Positions 54,034 through 61,692 of a stretch of 64,000 bases of DNA are shown here, in pieces; the stretch's first letter is position 1, and every line of letters starts with the position of its first letter. The notes under the pieces are model-generated. The model was not told the DNA's origin and did not search any database. It saw only the letters and a list, made by a program, of their open reading frames with translations. A program made the translations under genes and the position numbers. The stretch comes from Chloroflexota bacterium (GTDB lineage Bacteria; Chloroflexota; Anaerolineae; B4-G1; SLSP01), in NCBI GenBank assembly GCA_019873645.1, contig JAIOAX010000011.1:1-64000 (forward strand), given 5' to 3'.

Positions 54034-54452
54034 TGCTCAGTAGCACAAGCTGTTAGCTTGTCCCAGCAGCAAACTGACCGTTTGCTCTACGTCAATATTC
54101 AATGAGTAGCGCAAGCTGTCAGCTTGCCCCGGCAGCAAACTGCCAGCAGCAAACTGACCGTTTGCTCTACGTCAATATTCAATGAGTAGCGCAAGCTGTC
54201 AGCTTGCCCCGGCAGCAAACTGCCAGCAGCAAACTGACCGTTTGCTCTACGTCAATATTCAATGAGTAGCGCAAGCTGTCAGCTTGCCCCGGCAGCAAAC
54301 TGCCAGCAGCAAACTGACCGTTTGCTCTACGTCAATATTCAATGAGTAGCGCAAGCTGTCAGCTTGCCCCGGCAGCAAACTGCCAGCAGCAAACTGACCG
54401 TTTGCTCTACGTCAATATTCAATGAGTAGCGCAAGCTGTCAGCTTACCCCAG
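54034..54452. repeat. 80-bp tandem repeat array with palindromic words
   Basis: Four exact 80-bp units start at 54093, 54173, 54253 and 54333, with partial units on both sides. Each carries CAAGCTGTCAGCTTG, GGCAGCAAACTGCC and AAACTGACCGTTTG, three small hairpins. The words are shared with the array at 30637. The array fills the gap between the kinase and the Rieske gene. Confidence 0.95.
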
Positions 54453-54470
54453 AAACAACGCGAGGTCTTT

Positions 54471-55448
54471 ATGATTCCCAATCAATGGTATGTGGTGTTG
54501 GACTCTACGCAGGTGAAAAACAAGCCGGTTGGCGTCACGCGCATGGGGGAAAAACTCGTCTTCTGGCGTGATGCATCGGGGAAAGTGGCGTGTGCGCGCG
54601 ACCGCTGTGCGCATCGCGGCGTGGCATTAAGCAAGGGCAAGGTCATGCCCGCAGGAACCTTGCAATGTCCTTTTCACGGTTTCGAGTACGATGCAAGTGG
54701 CCGTGTGACCAAAATCCCGGCGAACGGCAGGCTTGCTCCCGTGCCGGAGCGCTTCAAGGTCCACAGTTACCCTACCCATGAGGCACACGGTTTTATCTGG
54801 ATCTGGTGGGGCGAAAATCCTCCTGAAAACCTCAAGCCGCCACGTTTCTTCGAGGACATTACGCCGGATTTTTCTTACGGCGCGGCGCGCGATCCATGGG
54901 ACGCGCATTATTCCCGTGTTATCGAAAACCAGCTCGACGTGGTGCACTTGCCCTTTGTTCACTCCAACACCATCGGGCGTGGCAATCGCGTGTTGGTCAA
55001 CGGCCCGGTCGTCGAATGGCGCGGCGAGGATACCTTCCGGGTTTACGTCTTCAATGAGCAGGATCGCGGACAAACGCCACGTAAACCGGAAGACATCCCC
55101 GGCCCCTATCCCACTTTCCACCTGGAATTTCAATTTCCCAATCTCTGGCAGAACTACATCAGCGATGATGTGCGGGTTGTCGCTGCCTTTGTGCCTGTGG
55201 ATGCGGAGCACACGTTGCTGTATTTGCGTTTCTACCAGCGTTTTATGCGCCTGCCGGTGCTGCGTCATCTCCTCAACGCACTGGCGATGCCGTTCAATGT
55301 TTACGTGGCGCATCAGGACCGTCGGGTGGTCACTACGCAGGTTCCCAAACCCTCGGCTTTGCGGATGGATGAAAAGCTTATCCAGGGCGACCGGCCTATC
55401 GTCGAGTACCGGCGCCGACGTCAAGAGTTGTTGGACGCCGCCCATTGA
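54471..55448 (+). CDS. Rieske non-heme iron oxygenase
   Basis: The 325-residue protein has the Rieske cluster ligands in ARDRCAHRGVALSKG and LQCPFHGFEYD (C-x-H ... C-x-x-H). The mononuclear iron site is ENQLDVVHLPFVHSNTIG, with the bridging Asp and two His. The C-terminal part is the oxygenase beta sheet. Such enzymes hydroxylate or demethylate aromatics, sterols or tetrapyrroles using a separate reductase, absent here. Specificity cannot be read. GAGG lies upstream, just after the tandem array. Confidence 0.88.
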   Translation: MIPNQWYVVLDSTQVKNKPVGVTRMGEKLVFWRDASGKVACARDRCAHRGVALSKGKVMPAGTLQCPFHGFEYDASGRVTKIPANGRLAPVPERFKVHSYPTHEAHGFIWIWWGENPPENLKPPRFFEDITPDFSYGAARDPWDAHYSRVIENQLDVVHLPFVHSNTIGRGNRVLVNGPVVEWRGEDTFRVYVFNEQDRGQTPRKPEDIPGPYPTFHLEFQFPNLWQNYISDDVRVVAAFVPVDAEHTLLYLRFYQRFMRLPVLRHLLNALAMPFNVYVAHQDRRVVTTQVPKPSALRMDEKLIQGDRPIVEYRRRRQELLDAAH

Positions 55449-55485
55449 GGCCGTTGAGGATTTATTGTCGAGGTAGTGATTTCAT

Positions 55486-56289
55486 TTACCGCGCGCCGCA
55501 GGCCTGGAGACACGCCTGCATGTGTCCGCGTGCCTCGGCGGCGATGGTGATACATTGTTCCAGGGTGTAACCCTGCGCCTTCGTGCCGATAATCTCCAGG
55601 TCCAGCGGCCCGGTGTAACCGTGTTTGTACAGTACGTGGATGTAGCCCACCAGGTCAATATCGCCGCGTCCGTTGGTTTGATCGGCGGGCGCGCCTGGCC
55701 CCTGTTGCCGGCCCTTGCAATCGCGGATGTGGACATGTTTCACATGCGAGATGACTGCCGCGATAGCCTCGACGGGATTCTCGCCTGCCCGGTAGATGTG
55801 CGAGGGGTCCATGTCAATGCCGAACGCCGGGGAGGTGATTTCCCGTAGCGCGCGCAGCGTGGTGGGGGTGTTGTAGATGCTCGCACCGACATGCGCCTTG
55901 ACACACAAGGTTACGCCGTATTTCTCGGCCATAGATGCCAGATTGCTGAGTGAGTCCATCACTTTAAGCCACGCTTCTTCGTCCTCGCTTTTGCCGCCCG
56001 GCCCACAGTTGACGATGGGGATGCCGAGTTCTGTTGCTGCCTGGAATGCCCGTTCCATTACCACCGGATCTTGTGACGGCTGTTCCATGGCCAGCAATTC
56101 CAAATTGTATGTCCGCGCCAGCCGTTTGATCTCGGGTGCCAGGTCCCGCCACCGTTCGATGACCAGGTGTTCACTCATACCGGGGATGGCTGAAAGCTCA
56201 ATGCCGTCGTACCCGGCCATTGCTATATATTTGAAAGCCGTCTCCAGATCGAACGCGCCGAATAACACCGAATTTGCGCCAAGTTTCAT
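55486..56289 (-). CDS. Sugar phosphate isomerase/epimerase family (xylose isomerase-like TIM barrel)
   Basis: The 267-residue protein has YDGIELSAIPGM, AMEQPSQDPVVMER, VNCGPGGKSEDEEAW, ITSPAFGIDMDPSHIYRAG and HVKHVHIRDCKG, the metal-binding Glu, Asp and His series of the AP-endonuclease-2-like fold. It ends GPLDLEIIGTKAQGYTLEQC. This family includes hydroxypyruvate isomerase and several sugar epimerases; substrate unknown. The ATG at 56289 has AGGAGAAA upstream. Confidence 0.85.
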   Translation of the reverse strand: MKLGANSVLFGAFDLETAFKYIAMAGYDGIELSAIPGMSEHLVIERWRDLAPEIKRLARTYNLELLAMEQPSQDPVVMERAFQAATELGIPIVNCGPGGKSEDEEAWLKVMDSLSNLASMAEKYGVTLCVKAHVGASIYNTPTTLRALREITSPAFGIDMDPSHIYRAGENPVEAIAAVISHVKHVHIRDCKGRQQGPGAPADQTNGRGDIDLVGYIHVLYKHGYTGPLDLEIIGTKAQGYTLEQCITIAAEARGHMQACLQACGAR

Positions 56290-56496
56290 GATGCTTTTCT
56301 CCTGCAGGTTTTTTGCTTGAGCCGTAGACAGTACACGGGTGTCACGTCCTGGTATAGATTGACATCTGATATTATGGGGGAGGATTTGATTTTGTGCAAA
56401 TATAATTCTCAAACAGGTGTTAAGAATTACGCTAGTCAGAGTGCGATGAGGCAATGTCTTTAGCACAAATGTTCTGTAATATATTTCAGGACTTGA
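56290..56496. other. Non-coding gap left of the MITE-like element
   Basis: No gene is supported here. The stretch has AT-rich parts and ends with GGACTTGA (56489-56496), the left copy of the 8-bp target duplication. Confidence 0.5.
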
Positions 56497-56649
56497 GGGT
56501 ACATTTCAACTTCGGGGCAGCTCTCGCTGTGGCCGGTCTCTGACCGCGCCACAGCGAGAGCAGACGCTGCGCAGGCGCGGTCTGGAGACCGGCCTGCGCA
56601 GCGTCCAGTAGCCGTAGCTGATAAATCGCCCCCGTCATGAAATGCACCC
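56497..56649 (-). mobile_element. 153-bp MITE-like element, copy B, with target duplication
   Basis: GGGTACATTTCA (56497-56508) and TGAAATGCACCC (56638-56649) are the terminal inverted repeats. GGACTTGA flanks both sides (56489-56496 and 56650-56657), an 8-bp direct duplication. Inside are the hairpins around GGTCTCTGACC and GGTCTGGAGACC, each with long arms of GCGCAGGC or CTCGCTGTGG type. Same length as copy A, inverted relative to it. Confidence 0.88.
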
Positions 56650-56664
56650 GGACTTGACCAGAGA

Positions 56665-56692
56665 TTGCATCCTGGCCGGCATGACGTATAAT
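56665..56692 (+). promoter_or_regulatory. Promoter of the YtxH gene
   Basis: TTGCAT (56665-56670) and TATAAT (56687-56692) are 16 bases apart, about 30 bases before the start codon and 15 bases after the MITE-like element. Confidence 0.7.
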
Positions 56693-56723
56693 GAGGGTAT
56701 CGCTATCTAGGGGGAGGTTATAT

Positions 56724-56975
56724 ATGCGCAAATTCGGGGTATTCCTGGCCGGTTTGATTGTCGGGTTGATGACGGGGGGAGTGGTGATGTTGCTTTTCGC
56801 GCCGGAATCCGGGGCGACGTTGCAAAAGCGCATCCGTGAATGGGTTGAGCGGCTCATCGAGGAAGGGAAATTGGCCGCCGAATCGCGGCGTTTGGAACTG
56901 GAACAGCAGTTGGAATCGTTCAAACAGGGACGGCCCATCGTGCTGCAAGCCTCTGAGCCGCCGACTGCTGGATAA
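56724..56975 (+). CDS. YtxH-like small membrane protein
   Basis: The 83-residue protein has one membrane helix (about 3-25, GVFLAGLIVGLMTGGVVMLLFAPESG) followed by a charged helix rich in Glu and Arg. APESG right after the helix is the YtxH mark. Members are stress- or envelope-associated, function unknown. GGGGAGG precedes the ATG at 56724. Confidence 0.82.
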   Translation: MRKFGVFLAGLIVGLMTGGVVMLLFAPESGATLQKRIREWVERLIEEGKLAAESRRLELEQQLESFKQGRPIVLQASEPPTAG

Positions 56976-56995
56976 AGGGTTCCCGACACAGCACA

Positions 56996-57021
56996 AACGG
57001 CGGGGTTGTGGCCCCGCCGTT
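56996..57021. terminator. Convergent GC hairpin terminator
   Basis: AACGGCGGGG (56996-57005) and CCCCGCCGTT (57012-57021) form a perfect 10-bp stem with a six-base loop, followed by TT on the plus strand and by GTG-rich bases on the minus. It lies between converging genes. Confidence 0.85.
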
Positions 57022-57045
57022 TTACATCATTTTTAGATTAGTTTC

Positions 57046-57780
57046 TCAGCCGCCGGCAGTATTGACGAATGCCTCAAACAGCGGCCACATCGTCTCCACA
57101 GCCTTGACCATCGCTTCGGGATGCCATTGAACGCCAATGCAGAAAGGGTAATCTTGAAGTTCGATGGCCTCGATCACGCCATCTTCGGCGGTAGCGACTA
57201 CGACAAGGCCGTCACCGAGTGCCTTGACCGCCTGATGGTGCGCGCTGTTGACCTCAAAGGTTGTCCCTCCGAGGACTGTCGCCAGGCGGCTACCGGCCAC
57301 CAGGTCAGCCCGGTGAACCAGGGTCTCCATAGGACGCGCGGGCGCGTAACTGTGGTCGAGCGCGTTGGGGAGGTAGGCAGCAATATCCTGGTACAAGGTG
57401 CCGCCTAACGCCACATTGAGCACTTGATGACCCCGACAAATCGCCAGCAGGGGACGCCCCGAGGCTAACCAGCGGCGCACCAGCCCCAGCTCAGAAAGAT
57501 CGCGTTCTGCGTCTACCTGACCCATCCAGGGTTCGCTTTGTTCTCCGTAGAGAACGGGATCCACATCCCCGCCGCCGGAAAGCAGCAACCCGTCAAGGTG
57601 CGCGACCAGGACGTCCCAATCCGCATCCATCACCGTCGGCGGAATCACAACCGGTGTGCCGCCCACATGTTGAATCGCGCGGGTATAGGTCTCCCCAACG
57701 GCGACCATGACGCTATGCAACAAACGGGCGGAAGTGTCCTTCCGCCCGGTAATTCCAATCAGCGGTCTACGCAATGTCAC
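57046..57780 (-). CDS. Gamma-glutamyl-gamma-aminobutyrate hydrolase family (class I glutamine amidotransferase fold)
   Basis: The 244-residue protein has LLLSGGGDVDP, the nucleophile Cys in LLAICRGHQVLNVALGGTLYQDI, and the His/Glu pair in GVQWHPEAM. This is the PuuD/peptidase C26 set: it cleaves gamma-glutamyl amides such as gamma-glutamyl-GABA. No puuABC genes lie here. The start is 8 bases downstream of rplS, so it is transcribed with it. Confidence 0.88.
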   Translation of the reverse strand: MTLRRPLIGITGRKDTSARLLHSVMVAVGETYTRAIQHVGGTPVVIPPTVMDADWDVLVAHLDGLLLSGGGDVDPVLYGEQSEPWMGQVDAERDLSELGLVRRWLASGRPLLAICRGHQVLNVALGGTLYQDIAAYLPNALDHSYAPARPMETLVHRADLVAGSRLATVLGGTTFEVNSAHHQAVKALGDGLVVVATAEDGVIEAIELQDYPFCIGVQWHPEAMVKAVETMWPLFEAFVNTAGG

Positions 57781-57788
57781 GGATGTCC

Positions 57789-58142
57789 TCAGCTGCGCAG
57801 TTCCTTCAGGCGCGCAGATTTGCCACTGCGGTCGCGCAGGAAGTACAGCTTCGCACGGCGCACCTTCGAGTGGCGCACAATCTCTACCTTCTCAATGCGT
57901 GGCGAGTACAGTAAGAAGGTGCGCTCTACACCGATGCCGTTAGAGGCGATACGTCGCACCGTGAAATTTGCATTGGAACCTCGACCACGCATCCGAATAA
58001 TCGTCCCCTGAAAAACCTGAATGCGTTCGCGATCCCCTTCCACAATACGCACCGAGACTTTCACAATATCCCCGGAGCGCAGCTCCGGGATATTGGGGTT
58101 CGGCTGAGCCATCTGGCGTTCGAGTGATTGTACCAGGTTCAT
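57789..58142 (-). CDS. rplS: Ribosomal protein L19
   Basis: The 117-residue protein has the L19 pattern: IPELRSGDIVKVSVRIVEGDRERIQ, QGTIIRMRGRGSNANFTVRR, GIGVERTFLLYSPRIEKVEI and KVRRAKLYFLRDRSGKSARL. It sits at the 30S-50S interface. The start at 58142 follows GGGGAG; the upstream open frame is not coding. It has its own promoter at 58206-58233. Confidence 0.97.
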   Translation of the reverse strand: MNLVQSLERQMAQPNPNIPELRSGDIVKVSVRIVEGDRERIQVFQGTIIRMRGRGSNANFTVRRIASNGIGVERTFLLYSPRIEKVEIVRHSKVRRAKLYFLRDRSGKSARLKELRS

Positions 58143-58205
58143 TCTATCATCTCCCCAAACATCATTTGTCCAAAAACTTGCCGCCATAACCGGCGGCGAA
58201 GGGAA

Positions 58206-58233
58206 ATTATACCATACTCTTGTGTAATGACAA
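58206..58233 (-). promoter_or_regulatory. Sigma-A promoter of rplS
   Basis: On the minus strand TTGTCA (58233-58228) and TATAAT (58211-58206) have a 16-base spacer, about 65 bases before the start. Confidence 0.82.
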
Positions 58234-58257
58234 CCATACCTGCAAGGGTTCAAAGTC

Positions 58258-58326
58258 TGTTCGACTATCAGCCTACCCGACTATTTGACTATCCGACTAT
58301 CTGACTATCCGGCTATCCGAACTATT
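58258..58326. repeat. Short-word repeat (CGACTATCTGACTATC)
   Basis: Six GACTAT words with small variations lie between rplS and the LysM-like gene and reach the stop codon of the latter. Confidence 0.75.
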
Positions 58327-59284
58327 TGACCCGGATGCGCCAGCCTTCCTGGAGATAATCGGGATCACGCGGCAGGCCGCGGCTCTCCCAGAGATGCGCA
58401 TTCCACGCCCAGAACTGTTGCTTGGTCAACCCATAGCGCGTGATGATGCCCCATACGGTATCATTCGTGGTCACCGTGATATACACAGGCTGAGGAATGG
58501 CAGTCACCCCGCCCACTTCAGGCTCAGGCGTCGAGGGTTTTTCGATGGTTTCCAGACACTGGACGTTGAGCGATTGGAACATCGGCCAGTGGACTTTCTC
58601 GGTCACCGCAGCATGATAGACACTGAAAAAATCCACGCCGTGATGCGCAACGCTTTCAATCCACGGAATGAGTTCCTCAGGTAACAGAGCCGGCCCCTGC
58701 AATTTGTACAGCGGGGAGAGCACCGGATAAACTTCCGGCGTGCCGCCCCACAACAGGCTGAGTGTGTCCAGGGTCTGGTAAATATCGCGGTGCACGAGTT
58801 GCTCCGGATCGCTGCCCCAGGCCGCAAAAGCCAGTGGCATCCATCCTCCCTGGCAAACAGGCGCAAGCACATCCAGGACACGCCGATCCGGGATATGGGC
58901 CGGCGGTGGGGTTGCCAGGTAAAGTCGCCGGCGCGGAATTTCGACGTTGTCCAAAGCCATAGCCAGTGGACGAATCTGGTCGGCGGTTACAAACGCACTC
59001 CCCAGGAACAGCACGGTAGCCTCATAGCCCAGATTCTGTGATTCTACGATGGCTTTCAGTGCCTCTTTGGGGACGCGATCGGTCACCTGGACCCAGGCCA
59101 GGGGATGAAATCCCATGGTGCGCACCCGTTTGACCAGCGTGCGCGCCGTCTCGGTGAAATAATAGGGGCCATGGCCAACTTTGACCAGCAGATAGGTCGC
59201 TCCGATGCTGGTCGCCATCTCCGCCGCGCGTTGGAGATCATAGGAATGGGCTAACCAGATTCCTTTTCCACAGAGTTGGGCCAT
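58322..59284 (-). CDS. TIM-barrel-like protein with C-terminal LysM-like domain
   Basis: The 320-residue protein has an alpha/beta first part (about 10-245): LCGKGIWLAHSYDLQRAAEMATSIGATYLLVKVGHG resembles glycoside hydrolase-like barrels. The last 55 residues (TVTTNDTVWGIITRYGLTKQQFWAWN ... LQEGWRIRV) fit a LysM repeat that binds peptidoglycan or chitin. No signal peptide was seen. ATG at 59284 has GGAG six bases upstream, and the promoter at 59313 leaves a short leader; ATGs at 59314 and 59296 are too close to that promoter. Confidence 0.65.
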   Translation of the reverse strand: MAQLCGKGIWLAHSYDLQRAAEMATSIGATYLLVKVGHGPYYFTETARTLVKRVRTMGFHPLAWVQVTDRVPKEALKAIVESQNLGYEATVLFLGSAFVTADQIRPLAMALDNVEIPRRRLYLATPPPAHIPDRRVLDVLAPVCQGGWMPLAFAAWGSDPEQLVHRDIYQTLDTLSLLWGGTPEVYPVLSPLYKLQGPALLPEELIPWIESVAHHGVDFFSVYHAAVTEKVHWPMFQSLNVQCLETIEKPSTPEPEVGGVTAIPQPVYITVTTNDTVWGIITRYGLTKQQFWAWNAHLWESRGLPRDPDYLQEGWRIRVK

Positions 59285-59312
59285 ACGTTGCTCCATTGCA
59301 AAAGTAGGGTTC

Positions 59313-59340
59313 ATTATAAATGCGATTACACAAATCGCAA
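59313..59340 (-). promoter_or_regulatory. Promoter of the LysM-like gene
   Basis: On the minus strand TTGCGA (59340-59335) and TATAAT (59318-59313) are 16 bases apart. This -10 box covers the ATG at 59314, arguing against that codon as start. Confidence 0.65.
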
Positions 59341-59508
59341 GACTTAAGTGAGGTGTGTTTGCTTGACAAGCTGTTACTGCTCTTTACAATGGGGTAAGAC
59401 TGCACAGAGGATACCAGGCTGTCAACGGATGAAACGGATTCTCAAAGATTTCTCAATTTGCAGCTCGCGACTCGCAACCTGCGACGACCTTCACGAAGGG
59501 GTGCCGGC

Positions 59509-60936
59509 ATGCGCTGGTATCGCAGCCTGACCACGTCCCAGCGGCGGGTGCTCGGTATCCTGACGGTCAGTGTTGTCCTGGTGATCGGGCTTCTGGCATG
59601 GAGTGTGTGGACGACCCTGACTTCACCGTCACCACTTCCCTCGCTGCCCACGACGGTGTTCCAAAATTCGGTCCTCCCATCACCATCGCCAACACGCCCA
59701 TTAGCGTTGACGCCTGTGTCCACCGCTACTGCTACGCCGCCGCCTACCGCTACGCCGTTGCCGCCTTTCGATGTGGCGCAAGCCGGCAACATCGCTGCCG
59801 GCGTCTCCGATGCACGCGGTCTTTTGCCGCGCTGGAGCACGCCGCTCACGTTGGTAGATATGCACACCATGGCCGTGATCCTCTATCGGCGCTATGAGGA
59901 GCATCCCTCGCTTCCATTACAGATGGAAACCACATTGAGGGCCTTACGGCTTTGGCGGTGGAAAGATGAGCAGGTGCGTGTTGATCTTGTCGCGCAGGCC
60001 TCAGTATTGGCCGCGCTCTATGCCGCAGACACCGATGATCTCTATGTACGCCGCGATTGGAGCGGTCTGCGCGATATTCTGGAATGGCAAATCGCGTATG
60101 GTTATGCGCGCGCGATTCCCAATCAATATGGGCAGCTATCGCGGCTGATCGCCAATGCTGACTCGCTGGATCACCGTCTGGCGCTGACCGCCGCAGGCGA
60201 CGGCGACGCGCTCTTCTCCCTATGGTTATATGCAGGGACAACGCCGGATAGCGCGCAGGCGCAAGGGTTGGTCAATGTTATCGCTATGGCCGATATGCCG
60301 CGTTGGAAACTCAGTGATCCGTTGCTGAGCGATTTCTCACGGCTATCGCTGGATTTAGGCGCCGCTTTCGTGGCCGATTTGTATACGCAGGGTGGCAAAG
60401 CCGCCGTAGATGCAGCGGTGTTGCGACCTCCCCGTTCCACCGAACATCTGTTGCACGTCGAGCGGTATCTTGCCGATGATACCCCGGTGCAGTTGAAGCC
60501 GCTTCAGCCGAAATTGGAACGTGGGTGGGTGCTCACGCAAACCGAAACACTGGGGGAGGCGTTGCTGCGGCTGACGTTGCGGGAGTGGAGCCGCGGCACA
60601 CTCGATGTCAAGCAAGTCTCCGGTTGGGGGGGCGACCTGTTGCAGGTGTGGGACGGACCGGCGGGCGCCGATGTGGTGCTCTGGCAGACAGTCTGGGACT
60701 CCAGTGCCGCTGCGGTCAATTTCTACGGGGACCTGGTCGAAATCCTGCCGCGCCCTTTGTTGCCGGGGCTGATCCGCGATCAGACGCCCGCTGCCAACCT
60801 GCGCGGCGGCCACTGGTGGGCGGGACGGCAGGGCGCGGTTTATCTCTACCGTTCGCTCAACCGGGTGTGGCTGGTGTGGGGGAAAGATGAAGCCGCAGTT
60901 GTGGCGGTTGCGAACACGTTACGGATTGGGGATTAG
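59509..60936 (+). CDS. Membrane-anchored protein of unknown function
   Basis: The 475-residue protein has one N-terminal helix (about 15-35), a Pro/Thr/Ser-rich spacer (about 37-85) and a largely helical extracytoplasmic region that I do not recognise. It ends ANTLRIGD-stop, where CGGATTGGGGATTAG is word-repeat sequence. The ATG at 59509 follows a weak AAGGGG. Frequent W and an alpha-helical middle (VDLVAQASVLAALYAADTDDLYV) are all that can be said. Confidence 0.7.
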   Translation: MRWYRSLTTSQRRVLGILTVSVVLVIGLLAWSVWTTLTSPSPLPSLPTTVFQNSVLPSPSPTRPLALTPVSTATATPPPTATPLPPFDVAQAGNIAAGVSDARGLLPRWSTPLTLVDMHTMAVILYRRYEEHPSLPLQMETTLRALRLWRWKDEQVRVDLVAQASVLAALYAADTDDLYVRRDWSGLRDILEWQIAYGYARAIPNQYGQLSRLIANADSLDHRLALTAAGDGDALFSLWLYAGTTPDSAQAQGLVNVIAMADMPRWKLSDPLLSDFSRLSLDLGAAFVADLYTQGGKAAVDAAVLRPPRSTEHLLHVERYLADDTPVQLKPLQPKLERGWVLTQTETLGEALLRLTLREWSRGTLDVKQVSGWGGDLLQVWDGPAGADVVLWQTVWDSSAAAVNFYGDLVEILPRPLLPGLIRDQTPAANLRGGHWWAGRQGAVYLYRSLNRVWLVWGKDEAAVVAVANTLRIGD

Positions 60937-60985
60937 TAACTAGGGATTGGGGACTAGGGACTGGGGATTAGTAACTGGTAATCGG
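60925..60985. repeat. Short-word repeat (GGGGATTAGTAACTAGGG)
   Basis: GGATTGGGGATTAGTAAC, TAGGGACTGGGGATTAG and GTAACTGGTAATCGGG words fill the gap and supply the stop of the preceding gene. Confidence 0.8.
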
Positions 60986-60986
60986 G

Positions 60987-61679
60987 ATGGTTGTTACGGA
61001 GGAAGTGACAATACAGGTAAAATCAGGTGCAAAAATAAGATTGCGACAGGCGATGTGGATTGTTCTCACGGGTGGGATGCTGTGCGCCGCGTGGACGACG
61101 TGGACTTTGACGGCGCGCTATCAACGGGCGATGTATACGCCGTCGGAGATCGAGCAGGTCCCCGAAAAGCCGGTGGCGGTGGTCTTCGGTGCCGGGTATT
61201 GGCCGAGCGGGGTGTTGAGTATGGTGCTCAAAGACCGGCTGGATGCGGCCATTGACTTGTATCGCGCCGGGCGGGTGCAGAAGTTGCTTTTCAGCGGCGA
61301 CAATCGTTTTGTGGATTATAATGAGCCAGCGAAAATGCTGGAGTACGCGCTCATGCAGGGCATCCCCCGTGCCGACATCGTGCTCGACTACGCCGGGCGG
61401 CGCACCTACGACACCTGCTACCGCGCCCGCGACATTTTCCAGGTGCAGGATGTGGTGCTGGTCACGCAACGCTATCATCTACCGCGTGCCCTTAATACCT
61501 GCCGCGCGCTAGGGTTGAACGCCATCGGCTATGTGGCCGACCGACAGCCCTATCCGCGCCGCGACCTTGCCTGGTACTGGGTGCGGGAAGCGGCCGCTCT
61601 CTGGCGCGCCTGGTGGGACATCTACATCGCCCGCGCCAAGCCGGTGCTGGGCGAGCCGTTGCCGATTTTGGGGGAGTAA
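60987..61679 (+). CDS. SanA/YdcF-like DUF218 protein
   Basis: The 230-residue protein has a membrane helix (about 20-42), then the DUF218 fold: AVVFGAGYWPSGVLSMVLKDRLDAAIDLYRAG, LLFSGDN, EYALMQGIPRADIVLDYAGRRTYDTCYRA and VLVTQRYHLPRAL. SanA-type proteins face the periplasm or outside and affect envelope permeability or polymer assembly; biochemical role unproven. It is 13 bases before the protease gene. Confidence 0.87.
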   Translation: MVVTEEVTIQVKSGAKIRLRQAMWIVLTGGMLCAAWTTWTLTARYQRAMYTPSEIEQVPEKPVAVVFGAGYWPSGVLSMVLKDRLDAAIDLYRAGRVQKLLFSGDNRFVDYNEPAKMLEYALMQGIPRADIVLDYAGRRTYDTCYRARDIFQVQDVVLVTQRYHLPRALNTCRALGLNAIGYVADRQPYPRRDLAWYWVREAAALWRAWWDIYIARAKPVLGEPLPILGE

Positions 61680-61692
61680 ACAAGGAGCCACA

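Noticed and set aside
54034..54452. CRISPR array
   Set aside because: The 80-bp units are identical throughout, with no variable spacers, and no cas genes are present.
56497..56649. Small protein gene matching the frame at 27056
   Set aside because: Both copies of the 153-bp element share an open frame only because the DNA is repeated; it has no ribosome binding site and includes hairpin arms.
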